From Nitzschia sp. pyKryTriq1 (taxonomy: Eukaryota; Bacillariophyta; Bacillariophyceae; Bacillariales; Bacillariaceae), in NCBI GenBank assembly GCA_956465555.1, contig OY101129.1:1178001-1242000 (forward strand): DNA of 64,000 bases. The letters run 5' to 3'. Below the pieces are notes generated by a model that saw only the letters and a program-made list of their open reading frames with translations, was not told the origin of the DNA and ran no database searches. A program made the translations under genes and the position numbers. Below are positions 43,025 to 54,132 of this stretch, one piece after another (the first letter of the stretch is position 1; every line of letters begins with the position of its first letter).

Positions 43025-43817
43025 ACAGTCGCATGAGCTGACGATTCGTACGTTTGGTTATTTTATTAATTCAGAGATTATAGTTATCAGTCCAATCGAT
43101 GTCACTATCGTCTGCTGGAGCACTTCTACCAATAGTAGTAGACTGGTAGTACGAACGGAGTAGCACCATAAGGAATTGGCTAATAAACTTGATTTACAAA
43201 AGGCGATCGATAGCAAGAGCACTCCTACTCCAGAAGCATATACTGCAGCATCAGTTGGTTGGACGGCTTCTACGACAATGATCCGCATGGACCATCATGG
43301 TCGGTGGTCGCGTCGTCCTTGCTTTTTCTTGCAGCTACAGGTATGCGTGTAGTAGTTTGGTAAGTATGTAGTAGTGTGACGAACAAAAAAGATCCCGGAT
43401 ATGTACGTCTATTGTGCGTCTGCATCCCAGTCTTTCCACGACTCCTCGCTCGCGCGTGAGGGAGTGCATGCAATGCAATGACTGGATGACCCAGAATATT
43501 CAAATTATACAACAATGGATAAAAAACATATTGATTAGTGTGGGAGTCAAAAAGACAAAAAGAGCATCAACCGCGGGATCCCTCGCTCGGAGGCATCTCT
43601 TTACTTTTTTAGGCTCTGAAACGATGTTGTTGTTGCACAAATCAATCAATCAATCAATCACAACCACAACACGCTACTCTATTAATTCGTAGTAGAGATA
43701 GAGGTTTATCGTCGCACATTATTCTTCTCTCGATGATGTTATGATATTGCCAACTACCACTGCTTGTTCTACAACAACCACAATTTCAATATTCGTCTGA
43801 AGACTGCACGCATCGCG
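43025..43817. other. Intergenic region, no gene seen
   Basis: Holds AATC repeats at 43641-43660 and a T/A-rich 3' flank. The next gene could be extended to a TTG at 43764 but the first ATG is 43818. No other feature recognised. Confidence 0.5.
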
Positions 43818-45200
43818 ATGAGACTGCTGCAGCAGTGCTGGAAGAAAAAACAACAACAAGTCCATAAGAATAATAGGAATAATCATAAGATGATGATGAA
43901 TAACAAGGTCATCACGCTTTTGATTGCGACGACCGTGGTGGTTATTGTGTTACTCAGCATGGCACAAATCTTCACCATGATGACTCTGGATTTGGAGCAA
44001 CATCATCATCATCATCATGATCGGCATGATGGAGGCAGCAGCAGCAGCGACGTTCCCGACAGTGCATCTACTACTACTACCACTACTACTACTAATAGTA
44101 ATACAACTACAACGACTATGAATCATCACCATGAAAATAATAAGGCTTCTGGCGAGGTGGTCCAGAATGATAGCAACAACAACAACACCAACAACAAAAG
44201 CAAAAACAACAACAAAAACAACATCACGACGATGCTGGATTTCTTGAATGAAACGTTTGTGGGCCGATCCTTCCCGCCAATCACGCCCCTGTGGAGAATC
44301 GAGAAGAATCTAAAAGTGCTCGAACAGCAGAGAATACTAAAAGAAGGCAAGAAGAAGAATGATTCATCATCACTACTAGCTTCATCATCATCATCATCAT
44401 TATTGATACCTCCTCGATTGGATCGAATTTATTATATCAACATGGACAATCGTCCGGGGAAACGAGCCATGATGGAATCCTGGCTGTCAAGACAACAACA
44501 ACAACAGCAACAACAACAACAAGATTCGTCGTCGTCGTCGTCATCGTCGCCATCATCATTCTTCATTCCCTATCAGCGCGTGCCCGGCCAAATCGGACAA
44601 AATGATACTTGCTTTCCGGAAAAGCAAGGACGACCGTGTATTGGACTATCCGGTCTGGCCGATTCCAATGTCTATATTATGGACCATTTCAATACGACAG
44701 GACTAACTTTGGTCCTCGAAGACGACTTTGTCGTGACGGACATGCCCAAGCTATTGGCATCCATCCATTTGGTTCCTCCCGACTGGGACGTAATTCGATT
44801 CGATTGTTGGGAGCCACGCCATCCGCATTTTCCCAAATATCCCTTTTCGTTTCAAACGACCAACCAGGATGCCCCCAAGAACTGTACCTATTGTTGGTAT
44901 TGTGGAGGGACTCATGCGGTCCTGTGGAAGAACAACAACAACAAAAACAACAACAACAATATCAAGAAGGGTGGTGCTGGTACTTCTGCTGGTGCTTCAG
45001 CTGTCGAAGAACAAGAAGAATCATCCGTGAATAAGCTGCGACGACTTTGGAGCAAGGTGCCACATGGTGATATTGATTGTCTATTAGTGGATGAGCCATC
45101 CATCAAAAGCTACTGTATTCAAATTGGAGTGGGGGAGTATCATCAACCCCCGAACGAACGGGGAAGCGACATTAATATGGAACACCCCATATCATCATCA

Positions 45201-45235
<35 letters not shown>

Positions 45236-45272
45236 CATAACAACAACAACATCAAGGCGGCGACGATGGTAA
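43818..45272 (+). CDS. GT25-like glycosyltransferase, type II membrane protein
   Basis: From the ATG at 43818 the frame encodes 484 residues. A basic N-terminus and hydrophobic segment (VITLLIATTVVVIVLLSMAQ, about 30-49) make a type II anchor, followed by a Thr/Asn/His-rich stem. The catalytic part starts LDRIYYINMDNRPGKRAMME near 200, the typical iDriYyINLd.R.dR opening of family GT25. LTLVLEDDFVVTDM (about 297) carries the acidic metal/nucleotide-binding motif, and DWDVIRFDCWEPR and CGGTHAVLW match later family blocks. GT25 includes LPS beta-galactosyltransferases and collagen galactosyltransferases; a Golgi galactosyl- or related transfer is inferred. The C-terminal Ser run (45197-45237) is microsatellite-encoded. 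Confidence 0.82.
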
Positions 45273-45686
45273 ACTCGACTACTACTAGTACTACCGGTAG
45301 TACATTTACCACTACTTCATGGCGAAGAAGAACATACTCAAGATCACCATGACAACAGGATCAATCAGACTGAGTACAACACCAGGTTATATAGGAATAA
45401 CCCACGATCATCAAATGTTCTTCTTCTTCTTGCTTCGGTCTAGCTACTACCGGTATCAGGAAGTACGAGTACCGTACACTACCAGCTAGGTAGAGATGGT
45501 GGAGCAGGATTCTAGTAGATTACGACTCACTCGATCGATCGATCATGCGATATTTTGACCATGATATGATGCGCTGCCGCTAATACTGTATGCTGCTATT
45601 ATGTGCACTATTTCGAGTTTCGATTTATATCATTTCTCGTACTTTTATTGATCAGTGTAGACTAGGTATATCACAACCCCGTCGTC
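45273..45686. other. Intergenic region with TAG/CTA and GATC repeats
   Basis: ACTACTAGTAC at 45281-45300, GTAC-rich at 45465-45485, and CGATCGATCGATC at 45530-45545. No gene. Confidence 0.5.
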
Positions 45687-46016
45687 ATGTCAGCATCCGC
45701 TGGTAGTAGCAGTAGCAGTAGCAGTTCCGTCCAAGTGATCGAAGAAGTGGTGACCTTGGCCGGCTGGCCTACCGATGTAGTGCGCGTCGATCATCGTCAT
45801 CATCATCATCATCATGACAACAACAGCAGCATCAACAGCAGCAGCACCCCCAAAACCATCCTGGTCTTTATTCCTGGCAATCCCGGTTGTATTGGCTGGT
45901 ACGTCAAGACTCTGGTCGAATTGGTACAACGCTTGGGACCTGGATTTTGTGCACGAGGCGTTTCCTATGCCGGGCACAGCCCCAACCAAGCCTTGACTCA
46001 AGTGGAAGTGGAAGAT

Positions 46017-46050
<34 letters not shown>

Positions 46051-47291
46051 CACCACAAAGCAACATCAACAATACTGTCAAAAAGGACGTTTCGATTCCA
46101 TGGACGGTCGATGGTCAAGTGGAACACAAGAGTGCCTTCATCGATTGGATACTCCTTCACGACACAAATACCAATACCAATACCAGCACATCCACATCCA
46201 CATCTACAAAACCACCAGCACCAAGATTGATCTTTTTATCGCATTCCATTGGATCTCACATGGTCGAACGGTTATGTATACGACGGCCGGAACTCCTATC
46301 ATTCGACCCTGATGCAGGTAGTATTGGTATTGGTGTTGGTATTATTATTGGCATTCTTCATATCATGCCATTTATTCGTATGAAACCTGCCAACTGGACC
46401 GAACGTTCCTTTTTAGAATGGGGAGCGGCAAATCCCAGAACTGTCATGAATGGAGCGAAACGAATTCTCAGTTACGGTTGGCAATCATGGATGGCACGAC
46501 ATTTGATGGAAGATGCACAAGATTGTGAATTGGCTCATGGACTATTGAAACAACCGGCATATGCCCGCAACTTTTTGGAACTGGGACTCGAAGAAATTCG
46601 GGATGTGCCCGAAACTATTGATGTAAGTATTATCCTATTATTCTTGTACTATTACTGTACGGTACTTAATGGATTCAGCGTTGCAACGGAAAGCAAGAAC
46701 GCAAGGTCCTTCTTTGATGGAATGAACTTTTGGTCTCTCACCACTGCTGACGTTTCGCATATGCATCTACTATCTACTATCTACTTCTACTTGTACTACA
46801 TTAAACAGTTCTCCGCATTGCAATGGATTGCTGGTGGTAGTAGTAGTAGATCCTCGAAGCGTCGACCATGTCCCATCGCCATGCTATTTGCTGGAAACGA
46901 TCAATGGGCACCCGAATTTCATTATCACGAGCTACAAGAATGGCTGCTGAATGATGGACCACAACAACAATATAATATTTCATTGACGTATCGACCGGAT
47001 TTGCGACACGATTATGTCAGTTATAGTACTCAAATGGTACCGATTGTCGTGGAGTGGTGTTGGACATCGATTCAAAACATGATTACTACTACTACTACTA
47101 CTACTACTACTAGTAGTATTAACGACAAAGAAAGAGAGGCAACAAGGAACATGATGCCGAATGCGTCTACTACTAGTACGACTACATGGGCATCAAATTC
47201 ATCATCAGCATCATTATCCGATTCCGGCTTAGCATCCTCCTCCTCCTCGTCGTCTTCGTCGTCTTCGTCGTCGTTGCGATCCAAACTCTAA
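45687..47291 (+). CDS. LDAH: Lipid-droplet-associated hydrolase (LDAH family)
   Basis: Exons 45687-46622 and 46809-47291 give 472 residues. FIPGNPGCIGWYVKTLVELV (about 60) is the oxyanion-hole region diagnostic of the family, followed by SYAGHSP. The nucleophile elbow is LSHSIGSHMVERL, with Ser near 187. The Asp region is MLFAGNDQWAPEFHYHEL and the catalytic His is in LRHDYVSY. LDAH proteins are alpha/beta hydrolases on lipid droplets, with disputed sterol-ester or triglyceride activity. A hydrophobic hairpin-like stretch (GSIGIGVGIIIGILHIMPFI) after the elbow fits droplet attachment. The 186-bp intron is a multiple of three with no stop, so an isoform with 62 extra residues is possible. Thr and Ser runs sit at the C-terminus. 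Confidence 0.87.
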
Positions 47292-48380
47292 CTAATCATA
47301 AATCCATCCATATGGATGGATGGGTTCTTGCTTCGATTGATTGTTTGTGCCTTGTTTGGCGGACTAGCAGTAGTAGTAGTAGTAGTAGTAAGTAGACCAG
47401 TATAAGTACTAGCTAGTTGCATTACTAGTAGCATCGCGTAGTAGTACATATGATCAGTAAGTAGACTATACCGACCTACCTACTAGTAGAATTCTTGATA
47501 TCCTAGAAGTAGTAGTAGGAGTAGTAGTACCGTAATCGATTATTCATTGAAAAGTCGCTTTCTCATGTGGATGATGGATCATCATGATGGTGGAATAAGA
47601 GACGATAACAGGCGATGGAGAAAAAAAGAAAAAAAGATGCGCATATGTATGTTGGGTCAAAAATAATAATAAGTAATAGTAATGATCAGCAGAAAGCATG
47701 ACGTCGTCATGAAGAAAGAGCATGCGCGTGATGTGCGTGAAAAATACTGACGCAAGCAGTACTGTACGGACACAGTTTGGGATAATGCGGAATGCTGTAT
47801 CATACGATCGATGGACAGACGGGTCATTTTGGCGGCGTCATTATTTTTTCACACGCCCAACAGCGAGCAGCACAACACAGTATGATACCGGTAATACAGA
47901 CAGACAGCAGCTAACAATTAATGGCAGACAGGCATATTATATTTTTTATTTCTTTGCATACAAAACCAAAGGATTCGCGATGACCCCATACCCCTGCTGC
48001 CTATTATCTCTGCCTCGCTCGGTCCATACCCGGTATTTCATTTTCCAGCCAAACAACAACGCGAGTGAAGAAAAGCGGACCATCATCCTATCCATCTATT
48101 ATCCTCCATTAGTAGTAGTAGCACCAAACAGTCCACTACTACTATGAACAACATCCGTATTTTTATACTCTGAATCCATCGACGACTTACTTACTTACTT
48201 ACTTACTTACTTTCTCTGTATTGGTATTGAACGAGTACAGTACCACTGCTGAGTGAGTGAGTGCCTGCTGCTGCTGCTGCTGCTGTTGTCGTGCATGGTC
48301 GCAGTGAGGAGGGAGGGAGGAGGATATCATAGTCAGCGCACCACCGCCTATACAGTATTACGAAAATAAACAAAGACAGG
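47292..48380. other. Intergenic region, 1.1 kb, with simple repeats
   Basis: TAG runs at 47365-47392 and 47505-47530, TTAC repeats at 48187-48211, GAGT at 48250-48262, and CTG at 48264-48284. A 141-codon plus frame (47722-48147) lacks an identifiable family and is not called. Confidence 0.5.
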
Positions 48381-50687
48381 ATGTCGGAAGGAAGGAGGAG
48401 TCGTCACCTATTATCGAGTGACACTACCACTACTCATCCTCCTCGAGATGCAGATGCAGATGCACATGCACATGCACATCATCATCATCACTCGTCTCCC
48501 CATAAATCCAAGTCTCTACCCCTCACTCCCTCTCCCACCAACAACAAGAAAAAACCACAACGACTACATACTAATACTATGACGACTGCTCCACTCGTCA
48601 GCAAAGAGACACGATGGAATGCGGCCCAAGATGCCGCTCAAACGGGACAATATACCCGTTTAAAAGAACATGTCGTCGAGACTGTTAGCCAGTCGAAACA
48701 GGAACGCAACAACGACGACGATGATGACATGTATTATATCAAATCGGGACTTCATACCGGGGCTACCAATGTCCGATCCAGCATGTTTCAAATTATTACC
48801 GAAGCGGCAGCCTTGGGTTCCATGAAAACCAAAAAAATGGTCGAGATTGTGTCCTCTTCCAACACAAACACAAGCGCCGGCGACAAGGACGGCAACGACA
48901 ATGATAACGAGAAAATGGTGGAGGATGAAAATAGCATGAGAAGACAGTTATTGACTACCGTCAAAGGTCGGACCCCTACTACCATTATGATTAGTACCAA
49001 GACGGAAGATCCGACCGAACTCGTCAATCAGTATGTGGTATTTCAAAGAGAACGACGAATGGAAGAAATTCAAGATGCCGAACAGGCATTGGAACGGATG
49101 GAACAACATTCGCAACAACAACAACAATGGAAGACGATGGAATTGACCCTCCCCACCACGGCCGTTCCACGATTTCGAAAAGCCGTACCGCGCATGACCG
49201 AAGGACGGTTGCGAGGAGCCGTGGTGAGGGGAGCGGCGGAAATGGGGAGTGCCCGACAAGAACGATTGGTCATGGAAGGACGATTCAAGGTCCATCAAAC
49301 CTGCCATTGTGTCTATTGTTTACGACCGTCGGCCTTTCAAACACAAGCCTTTCAAAAATTACGAATGAAACAAGGATGGACGGATGACTCGCTACAAGAT
49401 GAAGAATCATCATCAACGACATTATCATCATCATCAATGATGACGAATAACGAGACTACCCTGAACCATCTCCGAGGACAACGACGACAAGCCAGCAAGA
49501 AATATAATGCAATGTTGTTGTCCCAATCCTGCCATATACCAAGGCGACAAACAAGTTTGTTGTCTGCATTGAACGAATCGACTGGGGCCTCCTCCTCCTC
49601 CTCCTCCTCTTTTGCTGCTGCTGCTGATCCAAATATACCCAGCATGTTTCAAGCTACGGCCGCTTCCAAAGATTACGTCAAGGCATGGAAATCCCGTGCC
49701 GCCAAGGCCAAACGAGAATCCTATAACAACAACAACAACAACAACAACAACAACTCGAACAACAACAATCATGGTAATTCTCTGCATGGTCCAGCCAGTG
49801 TTTCGCCCGTGGCATTCAAAGGGAAAACTCCTTCCACTTCTACGACTAGTACGACGACCAAGGGATGGGATGATACCTTTGTATCACCTCGAGCAGCACG
49901 AAAAGCTAAATTACAACTCAGTTGTTCCAGCATGTCCATGCACACTTCCCCGTCATCAGCACCATCATCGTCAACTACCAGCAAGCCGATTTGGGCCAAG
50001 ACACAACTCAAACGTGCTTCGTCGTCGGTCCGCGATAGTGTTAATGATGATAATGATGATGATGATGATGATAATCCCATGGGAGGAGGATCCAAGATGA
50101 AAAGGGACAAGAACAAAAGTAAACCACCCCCATGGGCGGCGGGAAAAGAAATGCTCGTGTCAATATCATCGTCTCCAACAACAGCCGGAACAAGGAAGAA
50201 CAACAAAAAAAAGATGGATTCCTTGGCCATGACGGAACATTCTCCCTTTCGTACCAAAGCAGGAGGCACAGCACGCGGAGTGGTGACACGCAGTATATCA
50301 TTTGATGGGGATTTGGATGAAGAAATGTTACTCTTGTCGGAATTAACAAAAAGCACCATGTTGGTGACGTCTCCAATACTACAATCCCCGCAACGAAAAA
50401 CTATCAAACCAGGATTAGTACTATCATCATCATTGTCGTCGTCTGCCTCGACGGCAGCAGTCATCGTCACGGGGGACGACGATGACGATGGCCAGAAGGA
50501 TGATGATGATGATGATGACGATACTCCTCGTGCTGAGAAGAAATCGTCCTCCCTTCCCAGTAGTTTCAGTGGTGGTGGTACTACTACAAATTCGGAGGAG
50601 GATGATCGTCATCATCATCATCATGCTGAACCTTCGTCCTCCTCCTCGTCGTCTGATGTCGATACGGATGATGATTTCGCGTACTAG
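48381..50687 (+). CDS. Hypothetical protein rich in low-complexity tracts, 768 residues
   Basis: An uninterrupted frame from ATG 48381. Two parts look conserved in character: residues about 67-160 (KETRWNAAQDAAQTGQYTRL, then YIKSGLHTGATNVRSSMFQI) and 235-345 (helical, Arg/Glu-rich: PRFRKAVPRMTEGRLRGAVV, followed by HQTCHCVYCLRPSAFQTQAF with a Cys pair). The remainder is Ser, Asn, Asp and His runs and a basic central part with SPRAARKAKL. No signal peptide or membrane segment. I do not recognise the family; nuclear or cytosolic location is a guess from the basic patches. Confidence 0.65.
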   Translation: MSEGRRSRHLLSSDTTTTHPPRDADADAHAHAHHHHHSSPHKSKSLPLTPSPTNNKKKPQRLHTNTMTTAPLVSKETRWNAAQDAAQTGQYTRLKEHVVETVSQSKQERNNDDDDDMYYIKSGLHTGATNVRSSMFQIITEAAALGSMKTKKMVEIVSSSNTNTSAGDKDGNDNDNEKMVEDENSMRRQLLTTVKGRTPTTIMISTKTEDPTELVNQYVVFQRERRMEEIQDAEQALERMEQHSQQQQQWKTMELTLPTTAVPRFRKAVPRMTEGRLRGAVVRGAAEMGSARQERLVMEGRFKVHQTCHCVYCLRPSAFQTQAFQKLRMKQGWTDDSLQDEESSSTTLSSSSMMTNNETTLNHLRGQRRQASKKYNAMLLSQSCHIPRRQTSLLSALNESTGASSSSSSSFAAAADPNIPSMFQATAASKDYVKAWKSRAAKAKRESYNNNNNNNNNNSNNNNHGNSLHGPASVSPVAFKGKTPSTSTTSTTTKGWDDTFVSPRAARKAKLQLSCSSMSMHTSPSSAPSSSTTSKPIWAKTQLKRASSSVRDSVNDDNDDDDDDNPMGGGSKMKRDKNKSKPPPWAAGKEMLVSISSSPTTAGTRKNNKKKMDSLAMTEHSPFRTKAGGTARGVVTRSISFDGDLDEEMLLLSELTKSTMLVTSPILQSPQRKTIKPGLVLSSSLSSSASTAAVIVTGDDDDDGQKDDDDDDDDTPRAEKKSSSLPSSFSGGGTTTNSEEDDRHHHHHAEPSSSSSSSDVDTDDDFAY

Positions 50688-52091
50688 GAAGACCAACCTG
50701 ACTTCTTTTGTACCTACCACACCAAGTGTAATAACAATGGGGCGCTATTACTCTACCTCTACTGCTAGTAGCTTCTTCAATAGTAAAAGTTGAACAAAGA
50801 AGAACTAAACGCTCTCTCGTCGTACTACTAGTAGCAACTCTACTACTTTTTGTTTGTTTCCTTAAAGCAACAAGAAGGCGAACTCTCTCTCTCTCTCTCT
50901 CTAGACTACTAGAGGATACGACTATGATACTGCTCCTGAAATAGCTTGTTGTTGTTGTTGTGAGCGCAATCGGGGGCACATTAACCAAAAGTACTACGTT
51001 CGCCTCGCTTAGCCGGACGTTCGACACTATTTCGATAACCCGAGTATTCACTGAGTCGAAAATGCGCCGATTGCGCTCGCTTCTAATTTCCAATAAGGAT
51101 GAGTCGAAATTCAATTTCGCTCGCTTCTAATTTCAAATAAGGATGAGTCGAAATTCAATTGCGGTCGCTTGTAATTTCAAATAAGGATGAGTCGAAATTC
51201 GATTGCGCTCGGTTATCAGGACTTGATGTGACACGATAAGTGGTGGTTAATTTAATGGTCGTAGGCGGCGAGAAAGATGATGCTTGTTGTGGTATTTTGC
51301 GACCGACACAACAAAAAATGGCGAGAAATCGCCATCGGCGAGAGAAGGGCGTGACTTTATATATATTCTATGATCCTGAATAAAATACAATTAAATTGGA
51401 CGGTCTGGTGCATGTGTTTACATAACACATCTGGAATATTTGGCGAACATTGAGAAATGAGTTGTTTTCATTGGGGCAGCTTGTATGCTTGAGGTGCGCG
51501 AGTGTTGTTGATAAAAATCAATTAAGGAGGGTCATTTTTGGCGTTCTGTGCGTTCCGTTTGGGTGACAGACGGACAGAATAACTTGGAAGAGCGATTTTT
51601 GAACTTGGATTAGCGTGAAAATGCGCTAGGGGCCTCCGATCCGATTGGCGTTAATTGTCTGGCAGCTGCCAGACTGCATGATAATAGTTTTCAAAAAATG
51701 AGAGATAGCCGTGTTAATTTTGCACTGCGATAGCGCAAAACGCGCTAGTAAAATACACGGCTGTCTCGCCTTTATTTGTTTGTTCAAGAATAAAACAAAT
51801 TAACACGTGATTTTGACGCGCAAAAATGCGCAGAATTTCGGTGGTAGGACAGACTCCTACCAGGTTCTACGTGCGCTACTACGCGTTTGCGCGCTTTTGG
51901 TACAGCATAAGCAACTAACACGTTGAACAGCGAGCGAGCGACGACGGTGCCGGCGACCATGGCGATCGCATCTCCGCGGGCCGTCGTCGATACAAGTGTA
52001 CCGCGGAACGCGGTATACGCGTGTGTTATTCCTCCTTTCATTATTATTTGAGCAACACCATAACATAACACCACTACCACTCCCATCGAAA
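50688..52091. other. Intergenic region with minisatellite, then the duplicated promoter block
   Basis: CT repeat at 50884-50903, a 44-bp minisatellite at 51070-51216, an unremarkable stretch to 51650, and from 51651 the duplicated block that runs into the small coiled-coil gene. A 100-codon minus-strand frame at 51784-52086 also exists in the second block copy but has no recognised family. Confidence 0.5.
51070..51216 (+). repeat. 44-bp minisatellite, about 3.3 copies
   Basis: Units start at 51070, 51114, 51158 and 51202 with an exact 44-bp period. Each contains AATAAGGATGAGTCGAAATT and a variable TTGCGCTCGCTT; the last unit is partial. Confidence 0.9.
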
Positions 52092-52817
52092 ATGCCCAAT
52101 TCTACTTCTACGTCTACGTCTACGTCTACTATCAGCAGTCGCTTTTTGGAAACGATTGGCGCCTTGGAGGGACGAAGCAAGAGCAGCAGCATCATCCATA
52201 ATACGAACAAGAAGCGGAGCCGCGAAGAGGCCGTGGAGCGATTCGTCGCCTTGGCCCCAACAACGATCTGGATGACGATGGGAAGCGGAAGAATTCGAGG
52301 CTGTACGAATACGAATACTAATACTGCCACTGATACTGTGATTGGAAAGCAGCTGGCAGAGGCAGATGAAAAAGAAGTAAAAGACACGACACCCAAGAAG
52401 GATGGTGACGTGGCTGCTGCTGCTCAAGATGCCCCGGAGGAATCCTCCTCCTCCTCATCACCATCTTTGCCACTGCTGAAAAAGCAGAAGAAATCACCAC
52501 TAGTATCATTATCATCGCAAGAGGATCTTCTCAAGGCCAGTCATCATCGACGCTACTGTCACGAACAGTTCGAATTACAAGCGAAAGAACTGGAAGAATT
52601 GGAAGAGACGAGGGAAGAAGTCTTGCAAAGCATTGTCGATGTGTGGGGGGCCTATCGTTACGGTCTCGCCAAGATTGCTGCCTTGCAAGATTTGGGAGAA
52701 GCTCCGGATGCCATTATGCCTGGCAACTTTTAAAATAGAGAGTCATACTACGAGCTAGCTAGCTAGCTAGCTAGCTAGAACCATAACAGAGGAGATGAAG
52801 GACTAATAATATACTAC
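51651..52817 (+). repeat. Duplicated block, copy 1 (1167 bp)
   Basis: It matches 54617-55784 in direct orientation with few differences over its length, including promoter, whole gene and 3' GCTA repeat. Its first 20 bases include the 14-bp palindrome CTGGCAGCTGCCAG (51659-51672). Arms AGCCGTGT (51707-51714) and ACACGGCT (51755-51762) can form a hairpin in the upstream part. Confidence 0.93.
52092..52733 (+). CDS. Small coiled-coil protein, duplicate copy 1 (213 residues)
   Basis: The frame starts MPNSTSTST at 52092 and ends DAIMPGNF. Features: Thr/Ser N-terminus, basic NTNKKRSREEAVERFVAL at about 38-55, acidic and Ser-rich middle, and a helical C-terminus (QAKELEELEETREEVLQSIV, about 160-179, then GAYRYGLAKIAALQDLGEAP). 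A variable patch at about 52304-52345 (NTNTNTATDTVIG) differs from the other copy while the rest is nearly identical. No family is recognised and no membrane or signal segment is seen. The upstream in-frame extension to 51996 would be 5' UTR. Confidence 0.68.
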   Translation: MPNSTSTSTSTSTISSRFLETIGALEGRSKSSSIIHNTNKKRSREEAVERFVALAPTTIWMTMGSGRIRGCTNTNTNTATDTVIGKQLAEADEKEVKDTTPKKDGDVAAAAQDAPEESSSSSSPSLPLLKKQKKSPLVSLSSQEDLLKASHHRRYCHEQFELQAKELEELEETREEVLQSIVDVWGAYRYGLAKIAALQDLGEAPDAIMPGNF

Positions 52818-53134
52818 GTCCAGATACGATAAAAGAACCATTTCGTTAGCATCAGTACTCCGACAACAGTCAGTAGCGCGGCTGTACATTCATACATTCA
52901 TTCATTACAACGAACGAACGATCTGCTATCATATACTCCAGAGAGGAGACAAGAAGTTGGATTTTCTATTATTATTATTATTATTATTGTTATGTATTTG
53001 CGGCACAGACGTTCCGAATATGACGGTAGTAGTGATTCTTGTTGGTTCTGCAGTAATATATGCTTCTTGGTTCAGTCAAGTCAGGCACAGTGACGCCGCA
53101 CAGACGCATGCATGCATGCGCTTCTCGTCTGTTT
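52734..53134. other. Intergenic region between convergent genes
   Basis: GCTA tetranucleotide repeat at 52753-52778, then ATTC-type and ATT runs (52970-52990) and ATGC at 53105-53119. No gene. Confidence 0.5.
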
Positions 53135-54132
53135 TTACATGTTAATGAGGCACTTTCCAAAGCGAGGATCGCATTCCAAAGGCTCCGAGTAACAAGTAGG
53201 TTGGATGCAACATTCGATGAGGGCATTGGGGAAACGGGCACAGTCGGAATCCAACTCGTAATCGCATTGATCCCACATTTGACCATTTTTTTGCGTACTA
53301 AGATTGACGTACATGAACACGCCATTTCCATCGAGACCCTTAGGGCGTTGACCTTGGAACCATTTGGGATCGACATCGACTTTCGAACCATCAATAATAT
53401 TGATCCATCCCTCCAAGCACTCTTTGGGAGTTTCCTTGGGGTTTTTTTCCCATGCTTTCTTGCAGGCGGCGGCTTGGATTGGATCCGACTGGACGATACC
53501 AATCAAGGTTTCTGTCACCGCACCAGACGGTTGAATGGTAGTGTAATAATCAAGTTGTTCCTGGCTACGAATGGGAGCCAAGGCGCATCCGGGGTAGAAC
53601 AAAGAGATTTCATCTAGCCATTCAGAAAAGGTCAAACCAGTAGCCGCATTTAGTTCTCGTTGTTCAGCACCTTCCTTCAAATTTCTGCGGCCGCAGATAA
53701 GTTCTCGACGCTTATCCATCTCCGAGAGAGGAGCGACTTCTTCTCCTTCTGCTTCTCCAGCTTCGTTCAACTTGCGCCTATAACAATTGTCGTTCTCGTT
53801 GACAACTTGATAGGTGAGTGCTCCCTCGCAGGTGCACTGGTGGAGCAGAAACAACGAGGCAACACGCATCGGCCGGTGAGATGCTGGTGTGGTGCTAGTA
53901 GTTGTATCAACAAGAAAGCAAAATAACATAATATTCGCATGACACTTACCGAGGAGTCTCCTCCTTTTCCTCCTTTTCCTTCGAGGTTTCGGGCATAGGT
54001 CGAATGTTGAATCGCCGCTTGACGGCGGCTAGTAGCTCCACGAGGACCGCCTTGTTGTTGTTGTTGTTGGGCCAAGACAAAACCAGCAGGCACCATCGCG
54101 ATAGCGACGCAAGCAATAGTCGAAAACTTCAT
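53135..54132 (-). CDS. Secreted Cys-containing protein with clustered RXL motifs
   Basis: Exons 53950-54132 and 53135-53836, with a 113-bp intron in phase 0, give 294 residues. The N-terminus MKFSTIACVAIAMVPAGFVL then AQQQ is a signal peptide. Between residues 48 and 115 five RXL tripeptides occur (ARNLEG, RRKLNE, RRELIC, RRNLKE, QRELNA). RXL sites mark propeptide cleavage in some diatom cell-wall precursors, so a processed extracellular protein is possible. The rest has about ten Cys (CTCEGAL, PGCALAP, AACKKAW, IECCIQPTCYSEPLECDPRF) and no ASAF motif, favouring secretion over plastid import. I do not recognise the family. The gene lies between the two copies of the duplicated block, on the opposite strand. 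Confidence 0.72.

Noticed and set aside
46310-46400. Possible intron starting GTAGTATTGG in the lipid-droplet hydrolase gene
   Set aside because: No suitable acceptor follows closely, and the in-frame hydrophobic segment is compatible with the family.
47722-48147. 141-codon plus-strand frame
   Set aside because: Irregular composition, no family, and spans several simple repeats.
49769-50470. 233-codon minus-strand frame
   Set aside because: Antisense of Ser/Asp-rich coding repeats in the gene at 48381-50687.
51784-52086. 100-codon minus-strand frame, also present in the second duplicated block (54750-55046)
   Set aside because: Conserved only because the DNA block is duplicated; no family resemblance, and it overlaps the promoter of the better-supported plus-strand gene.
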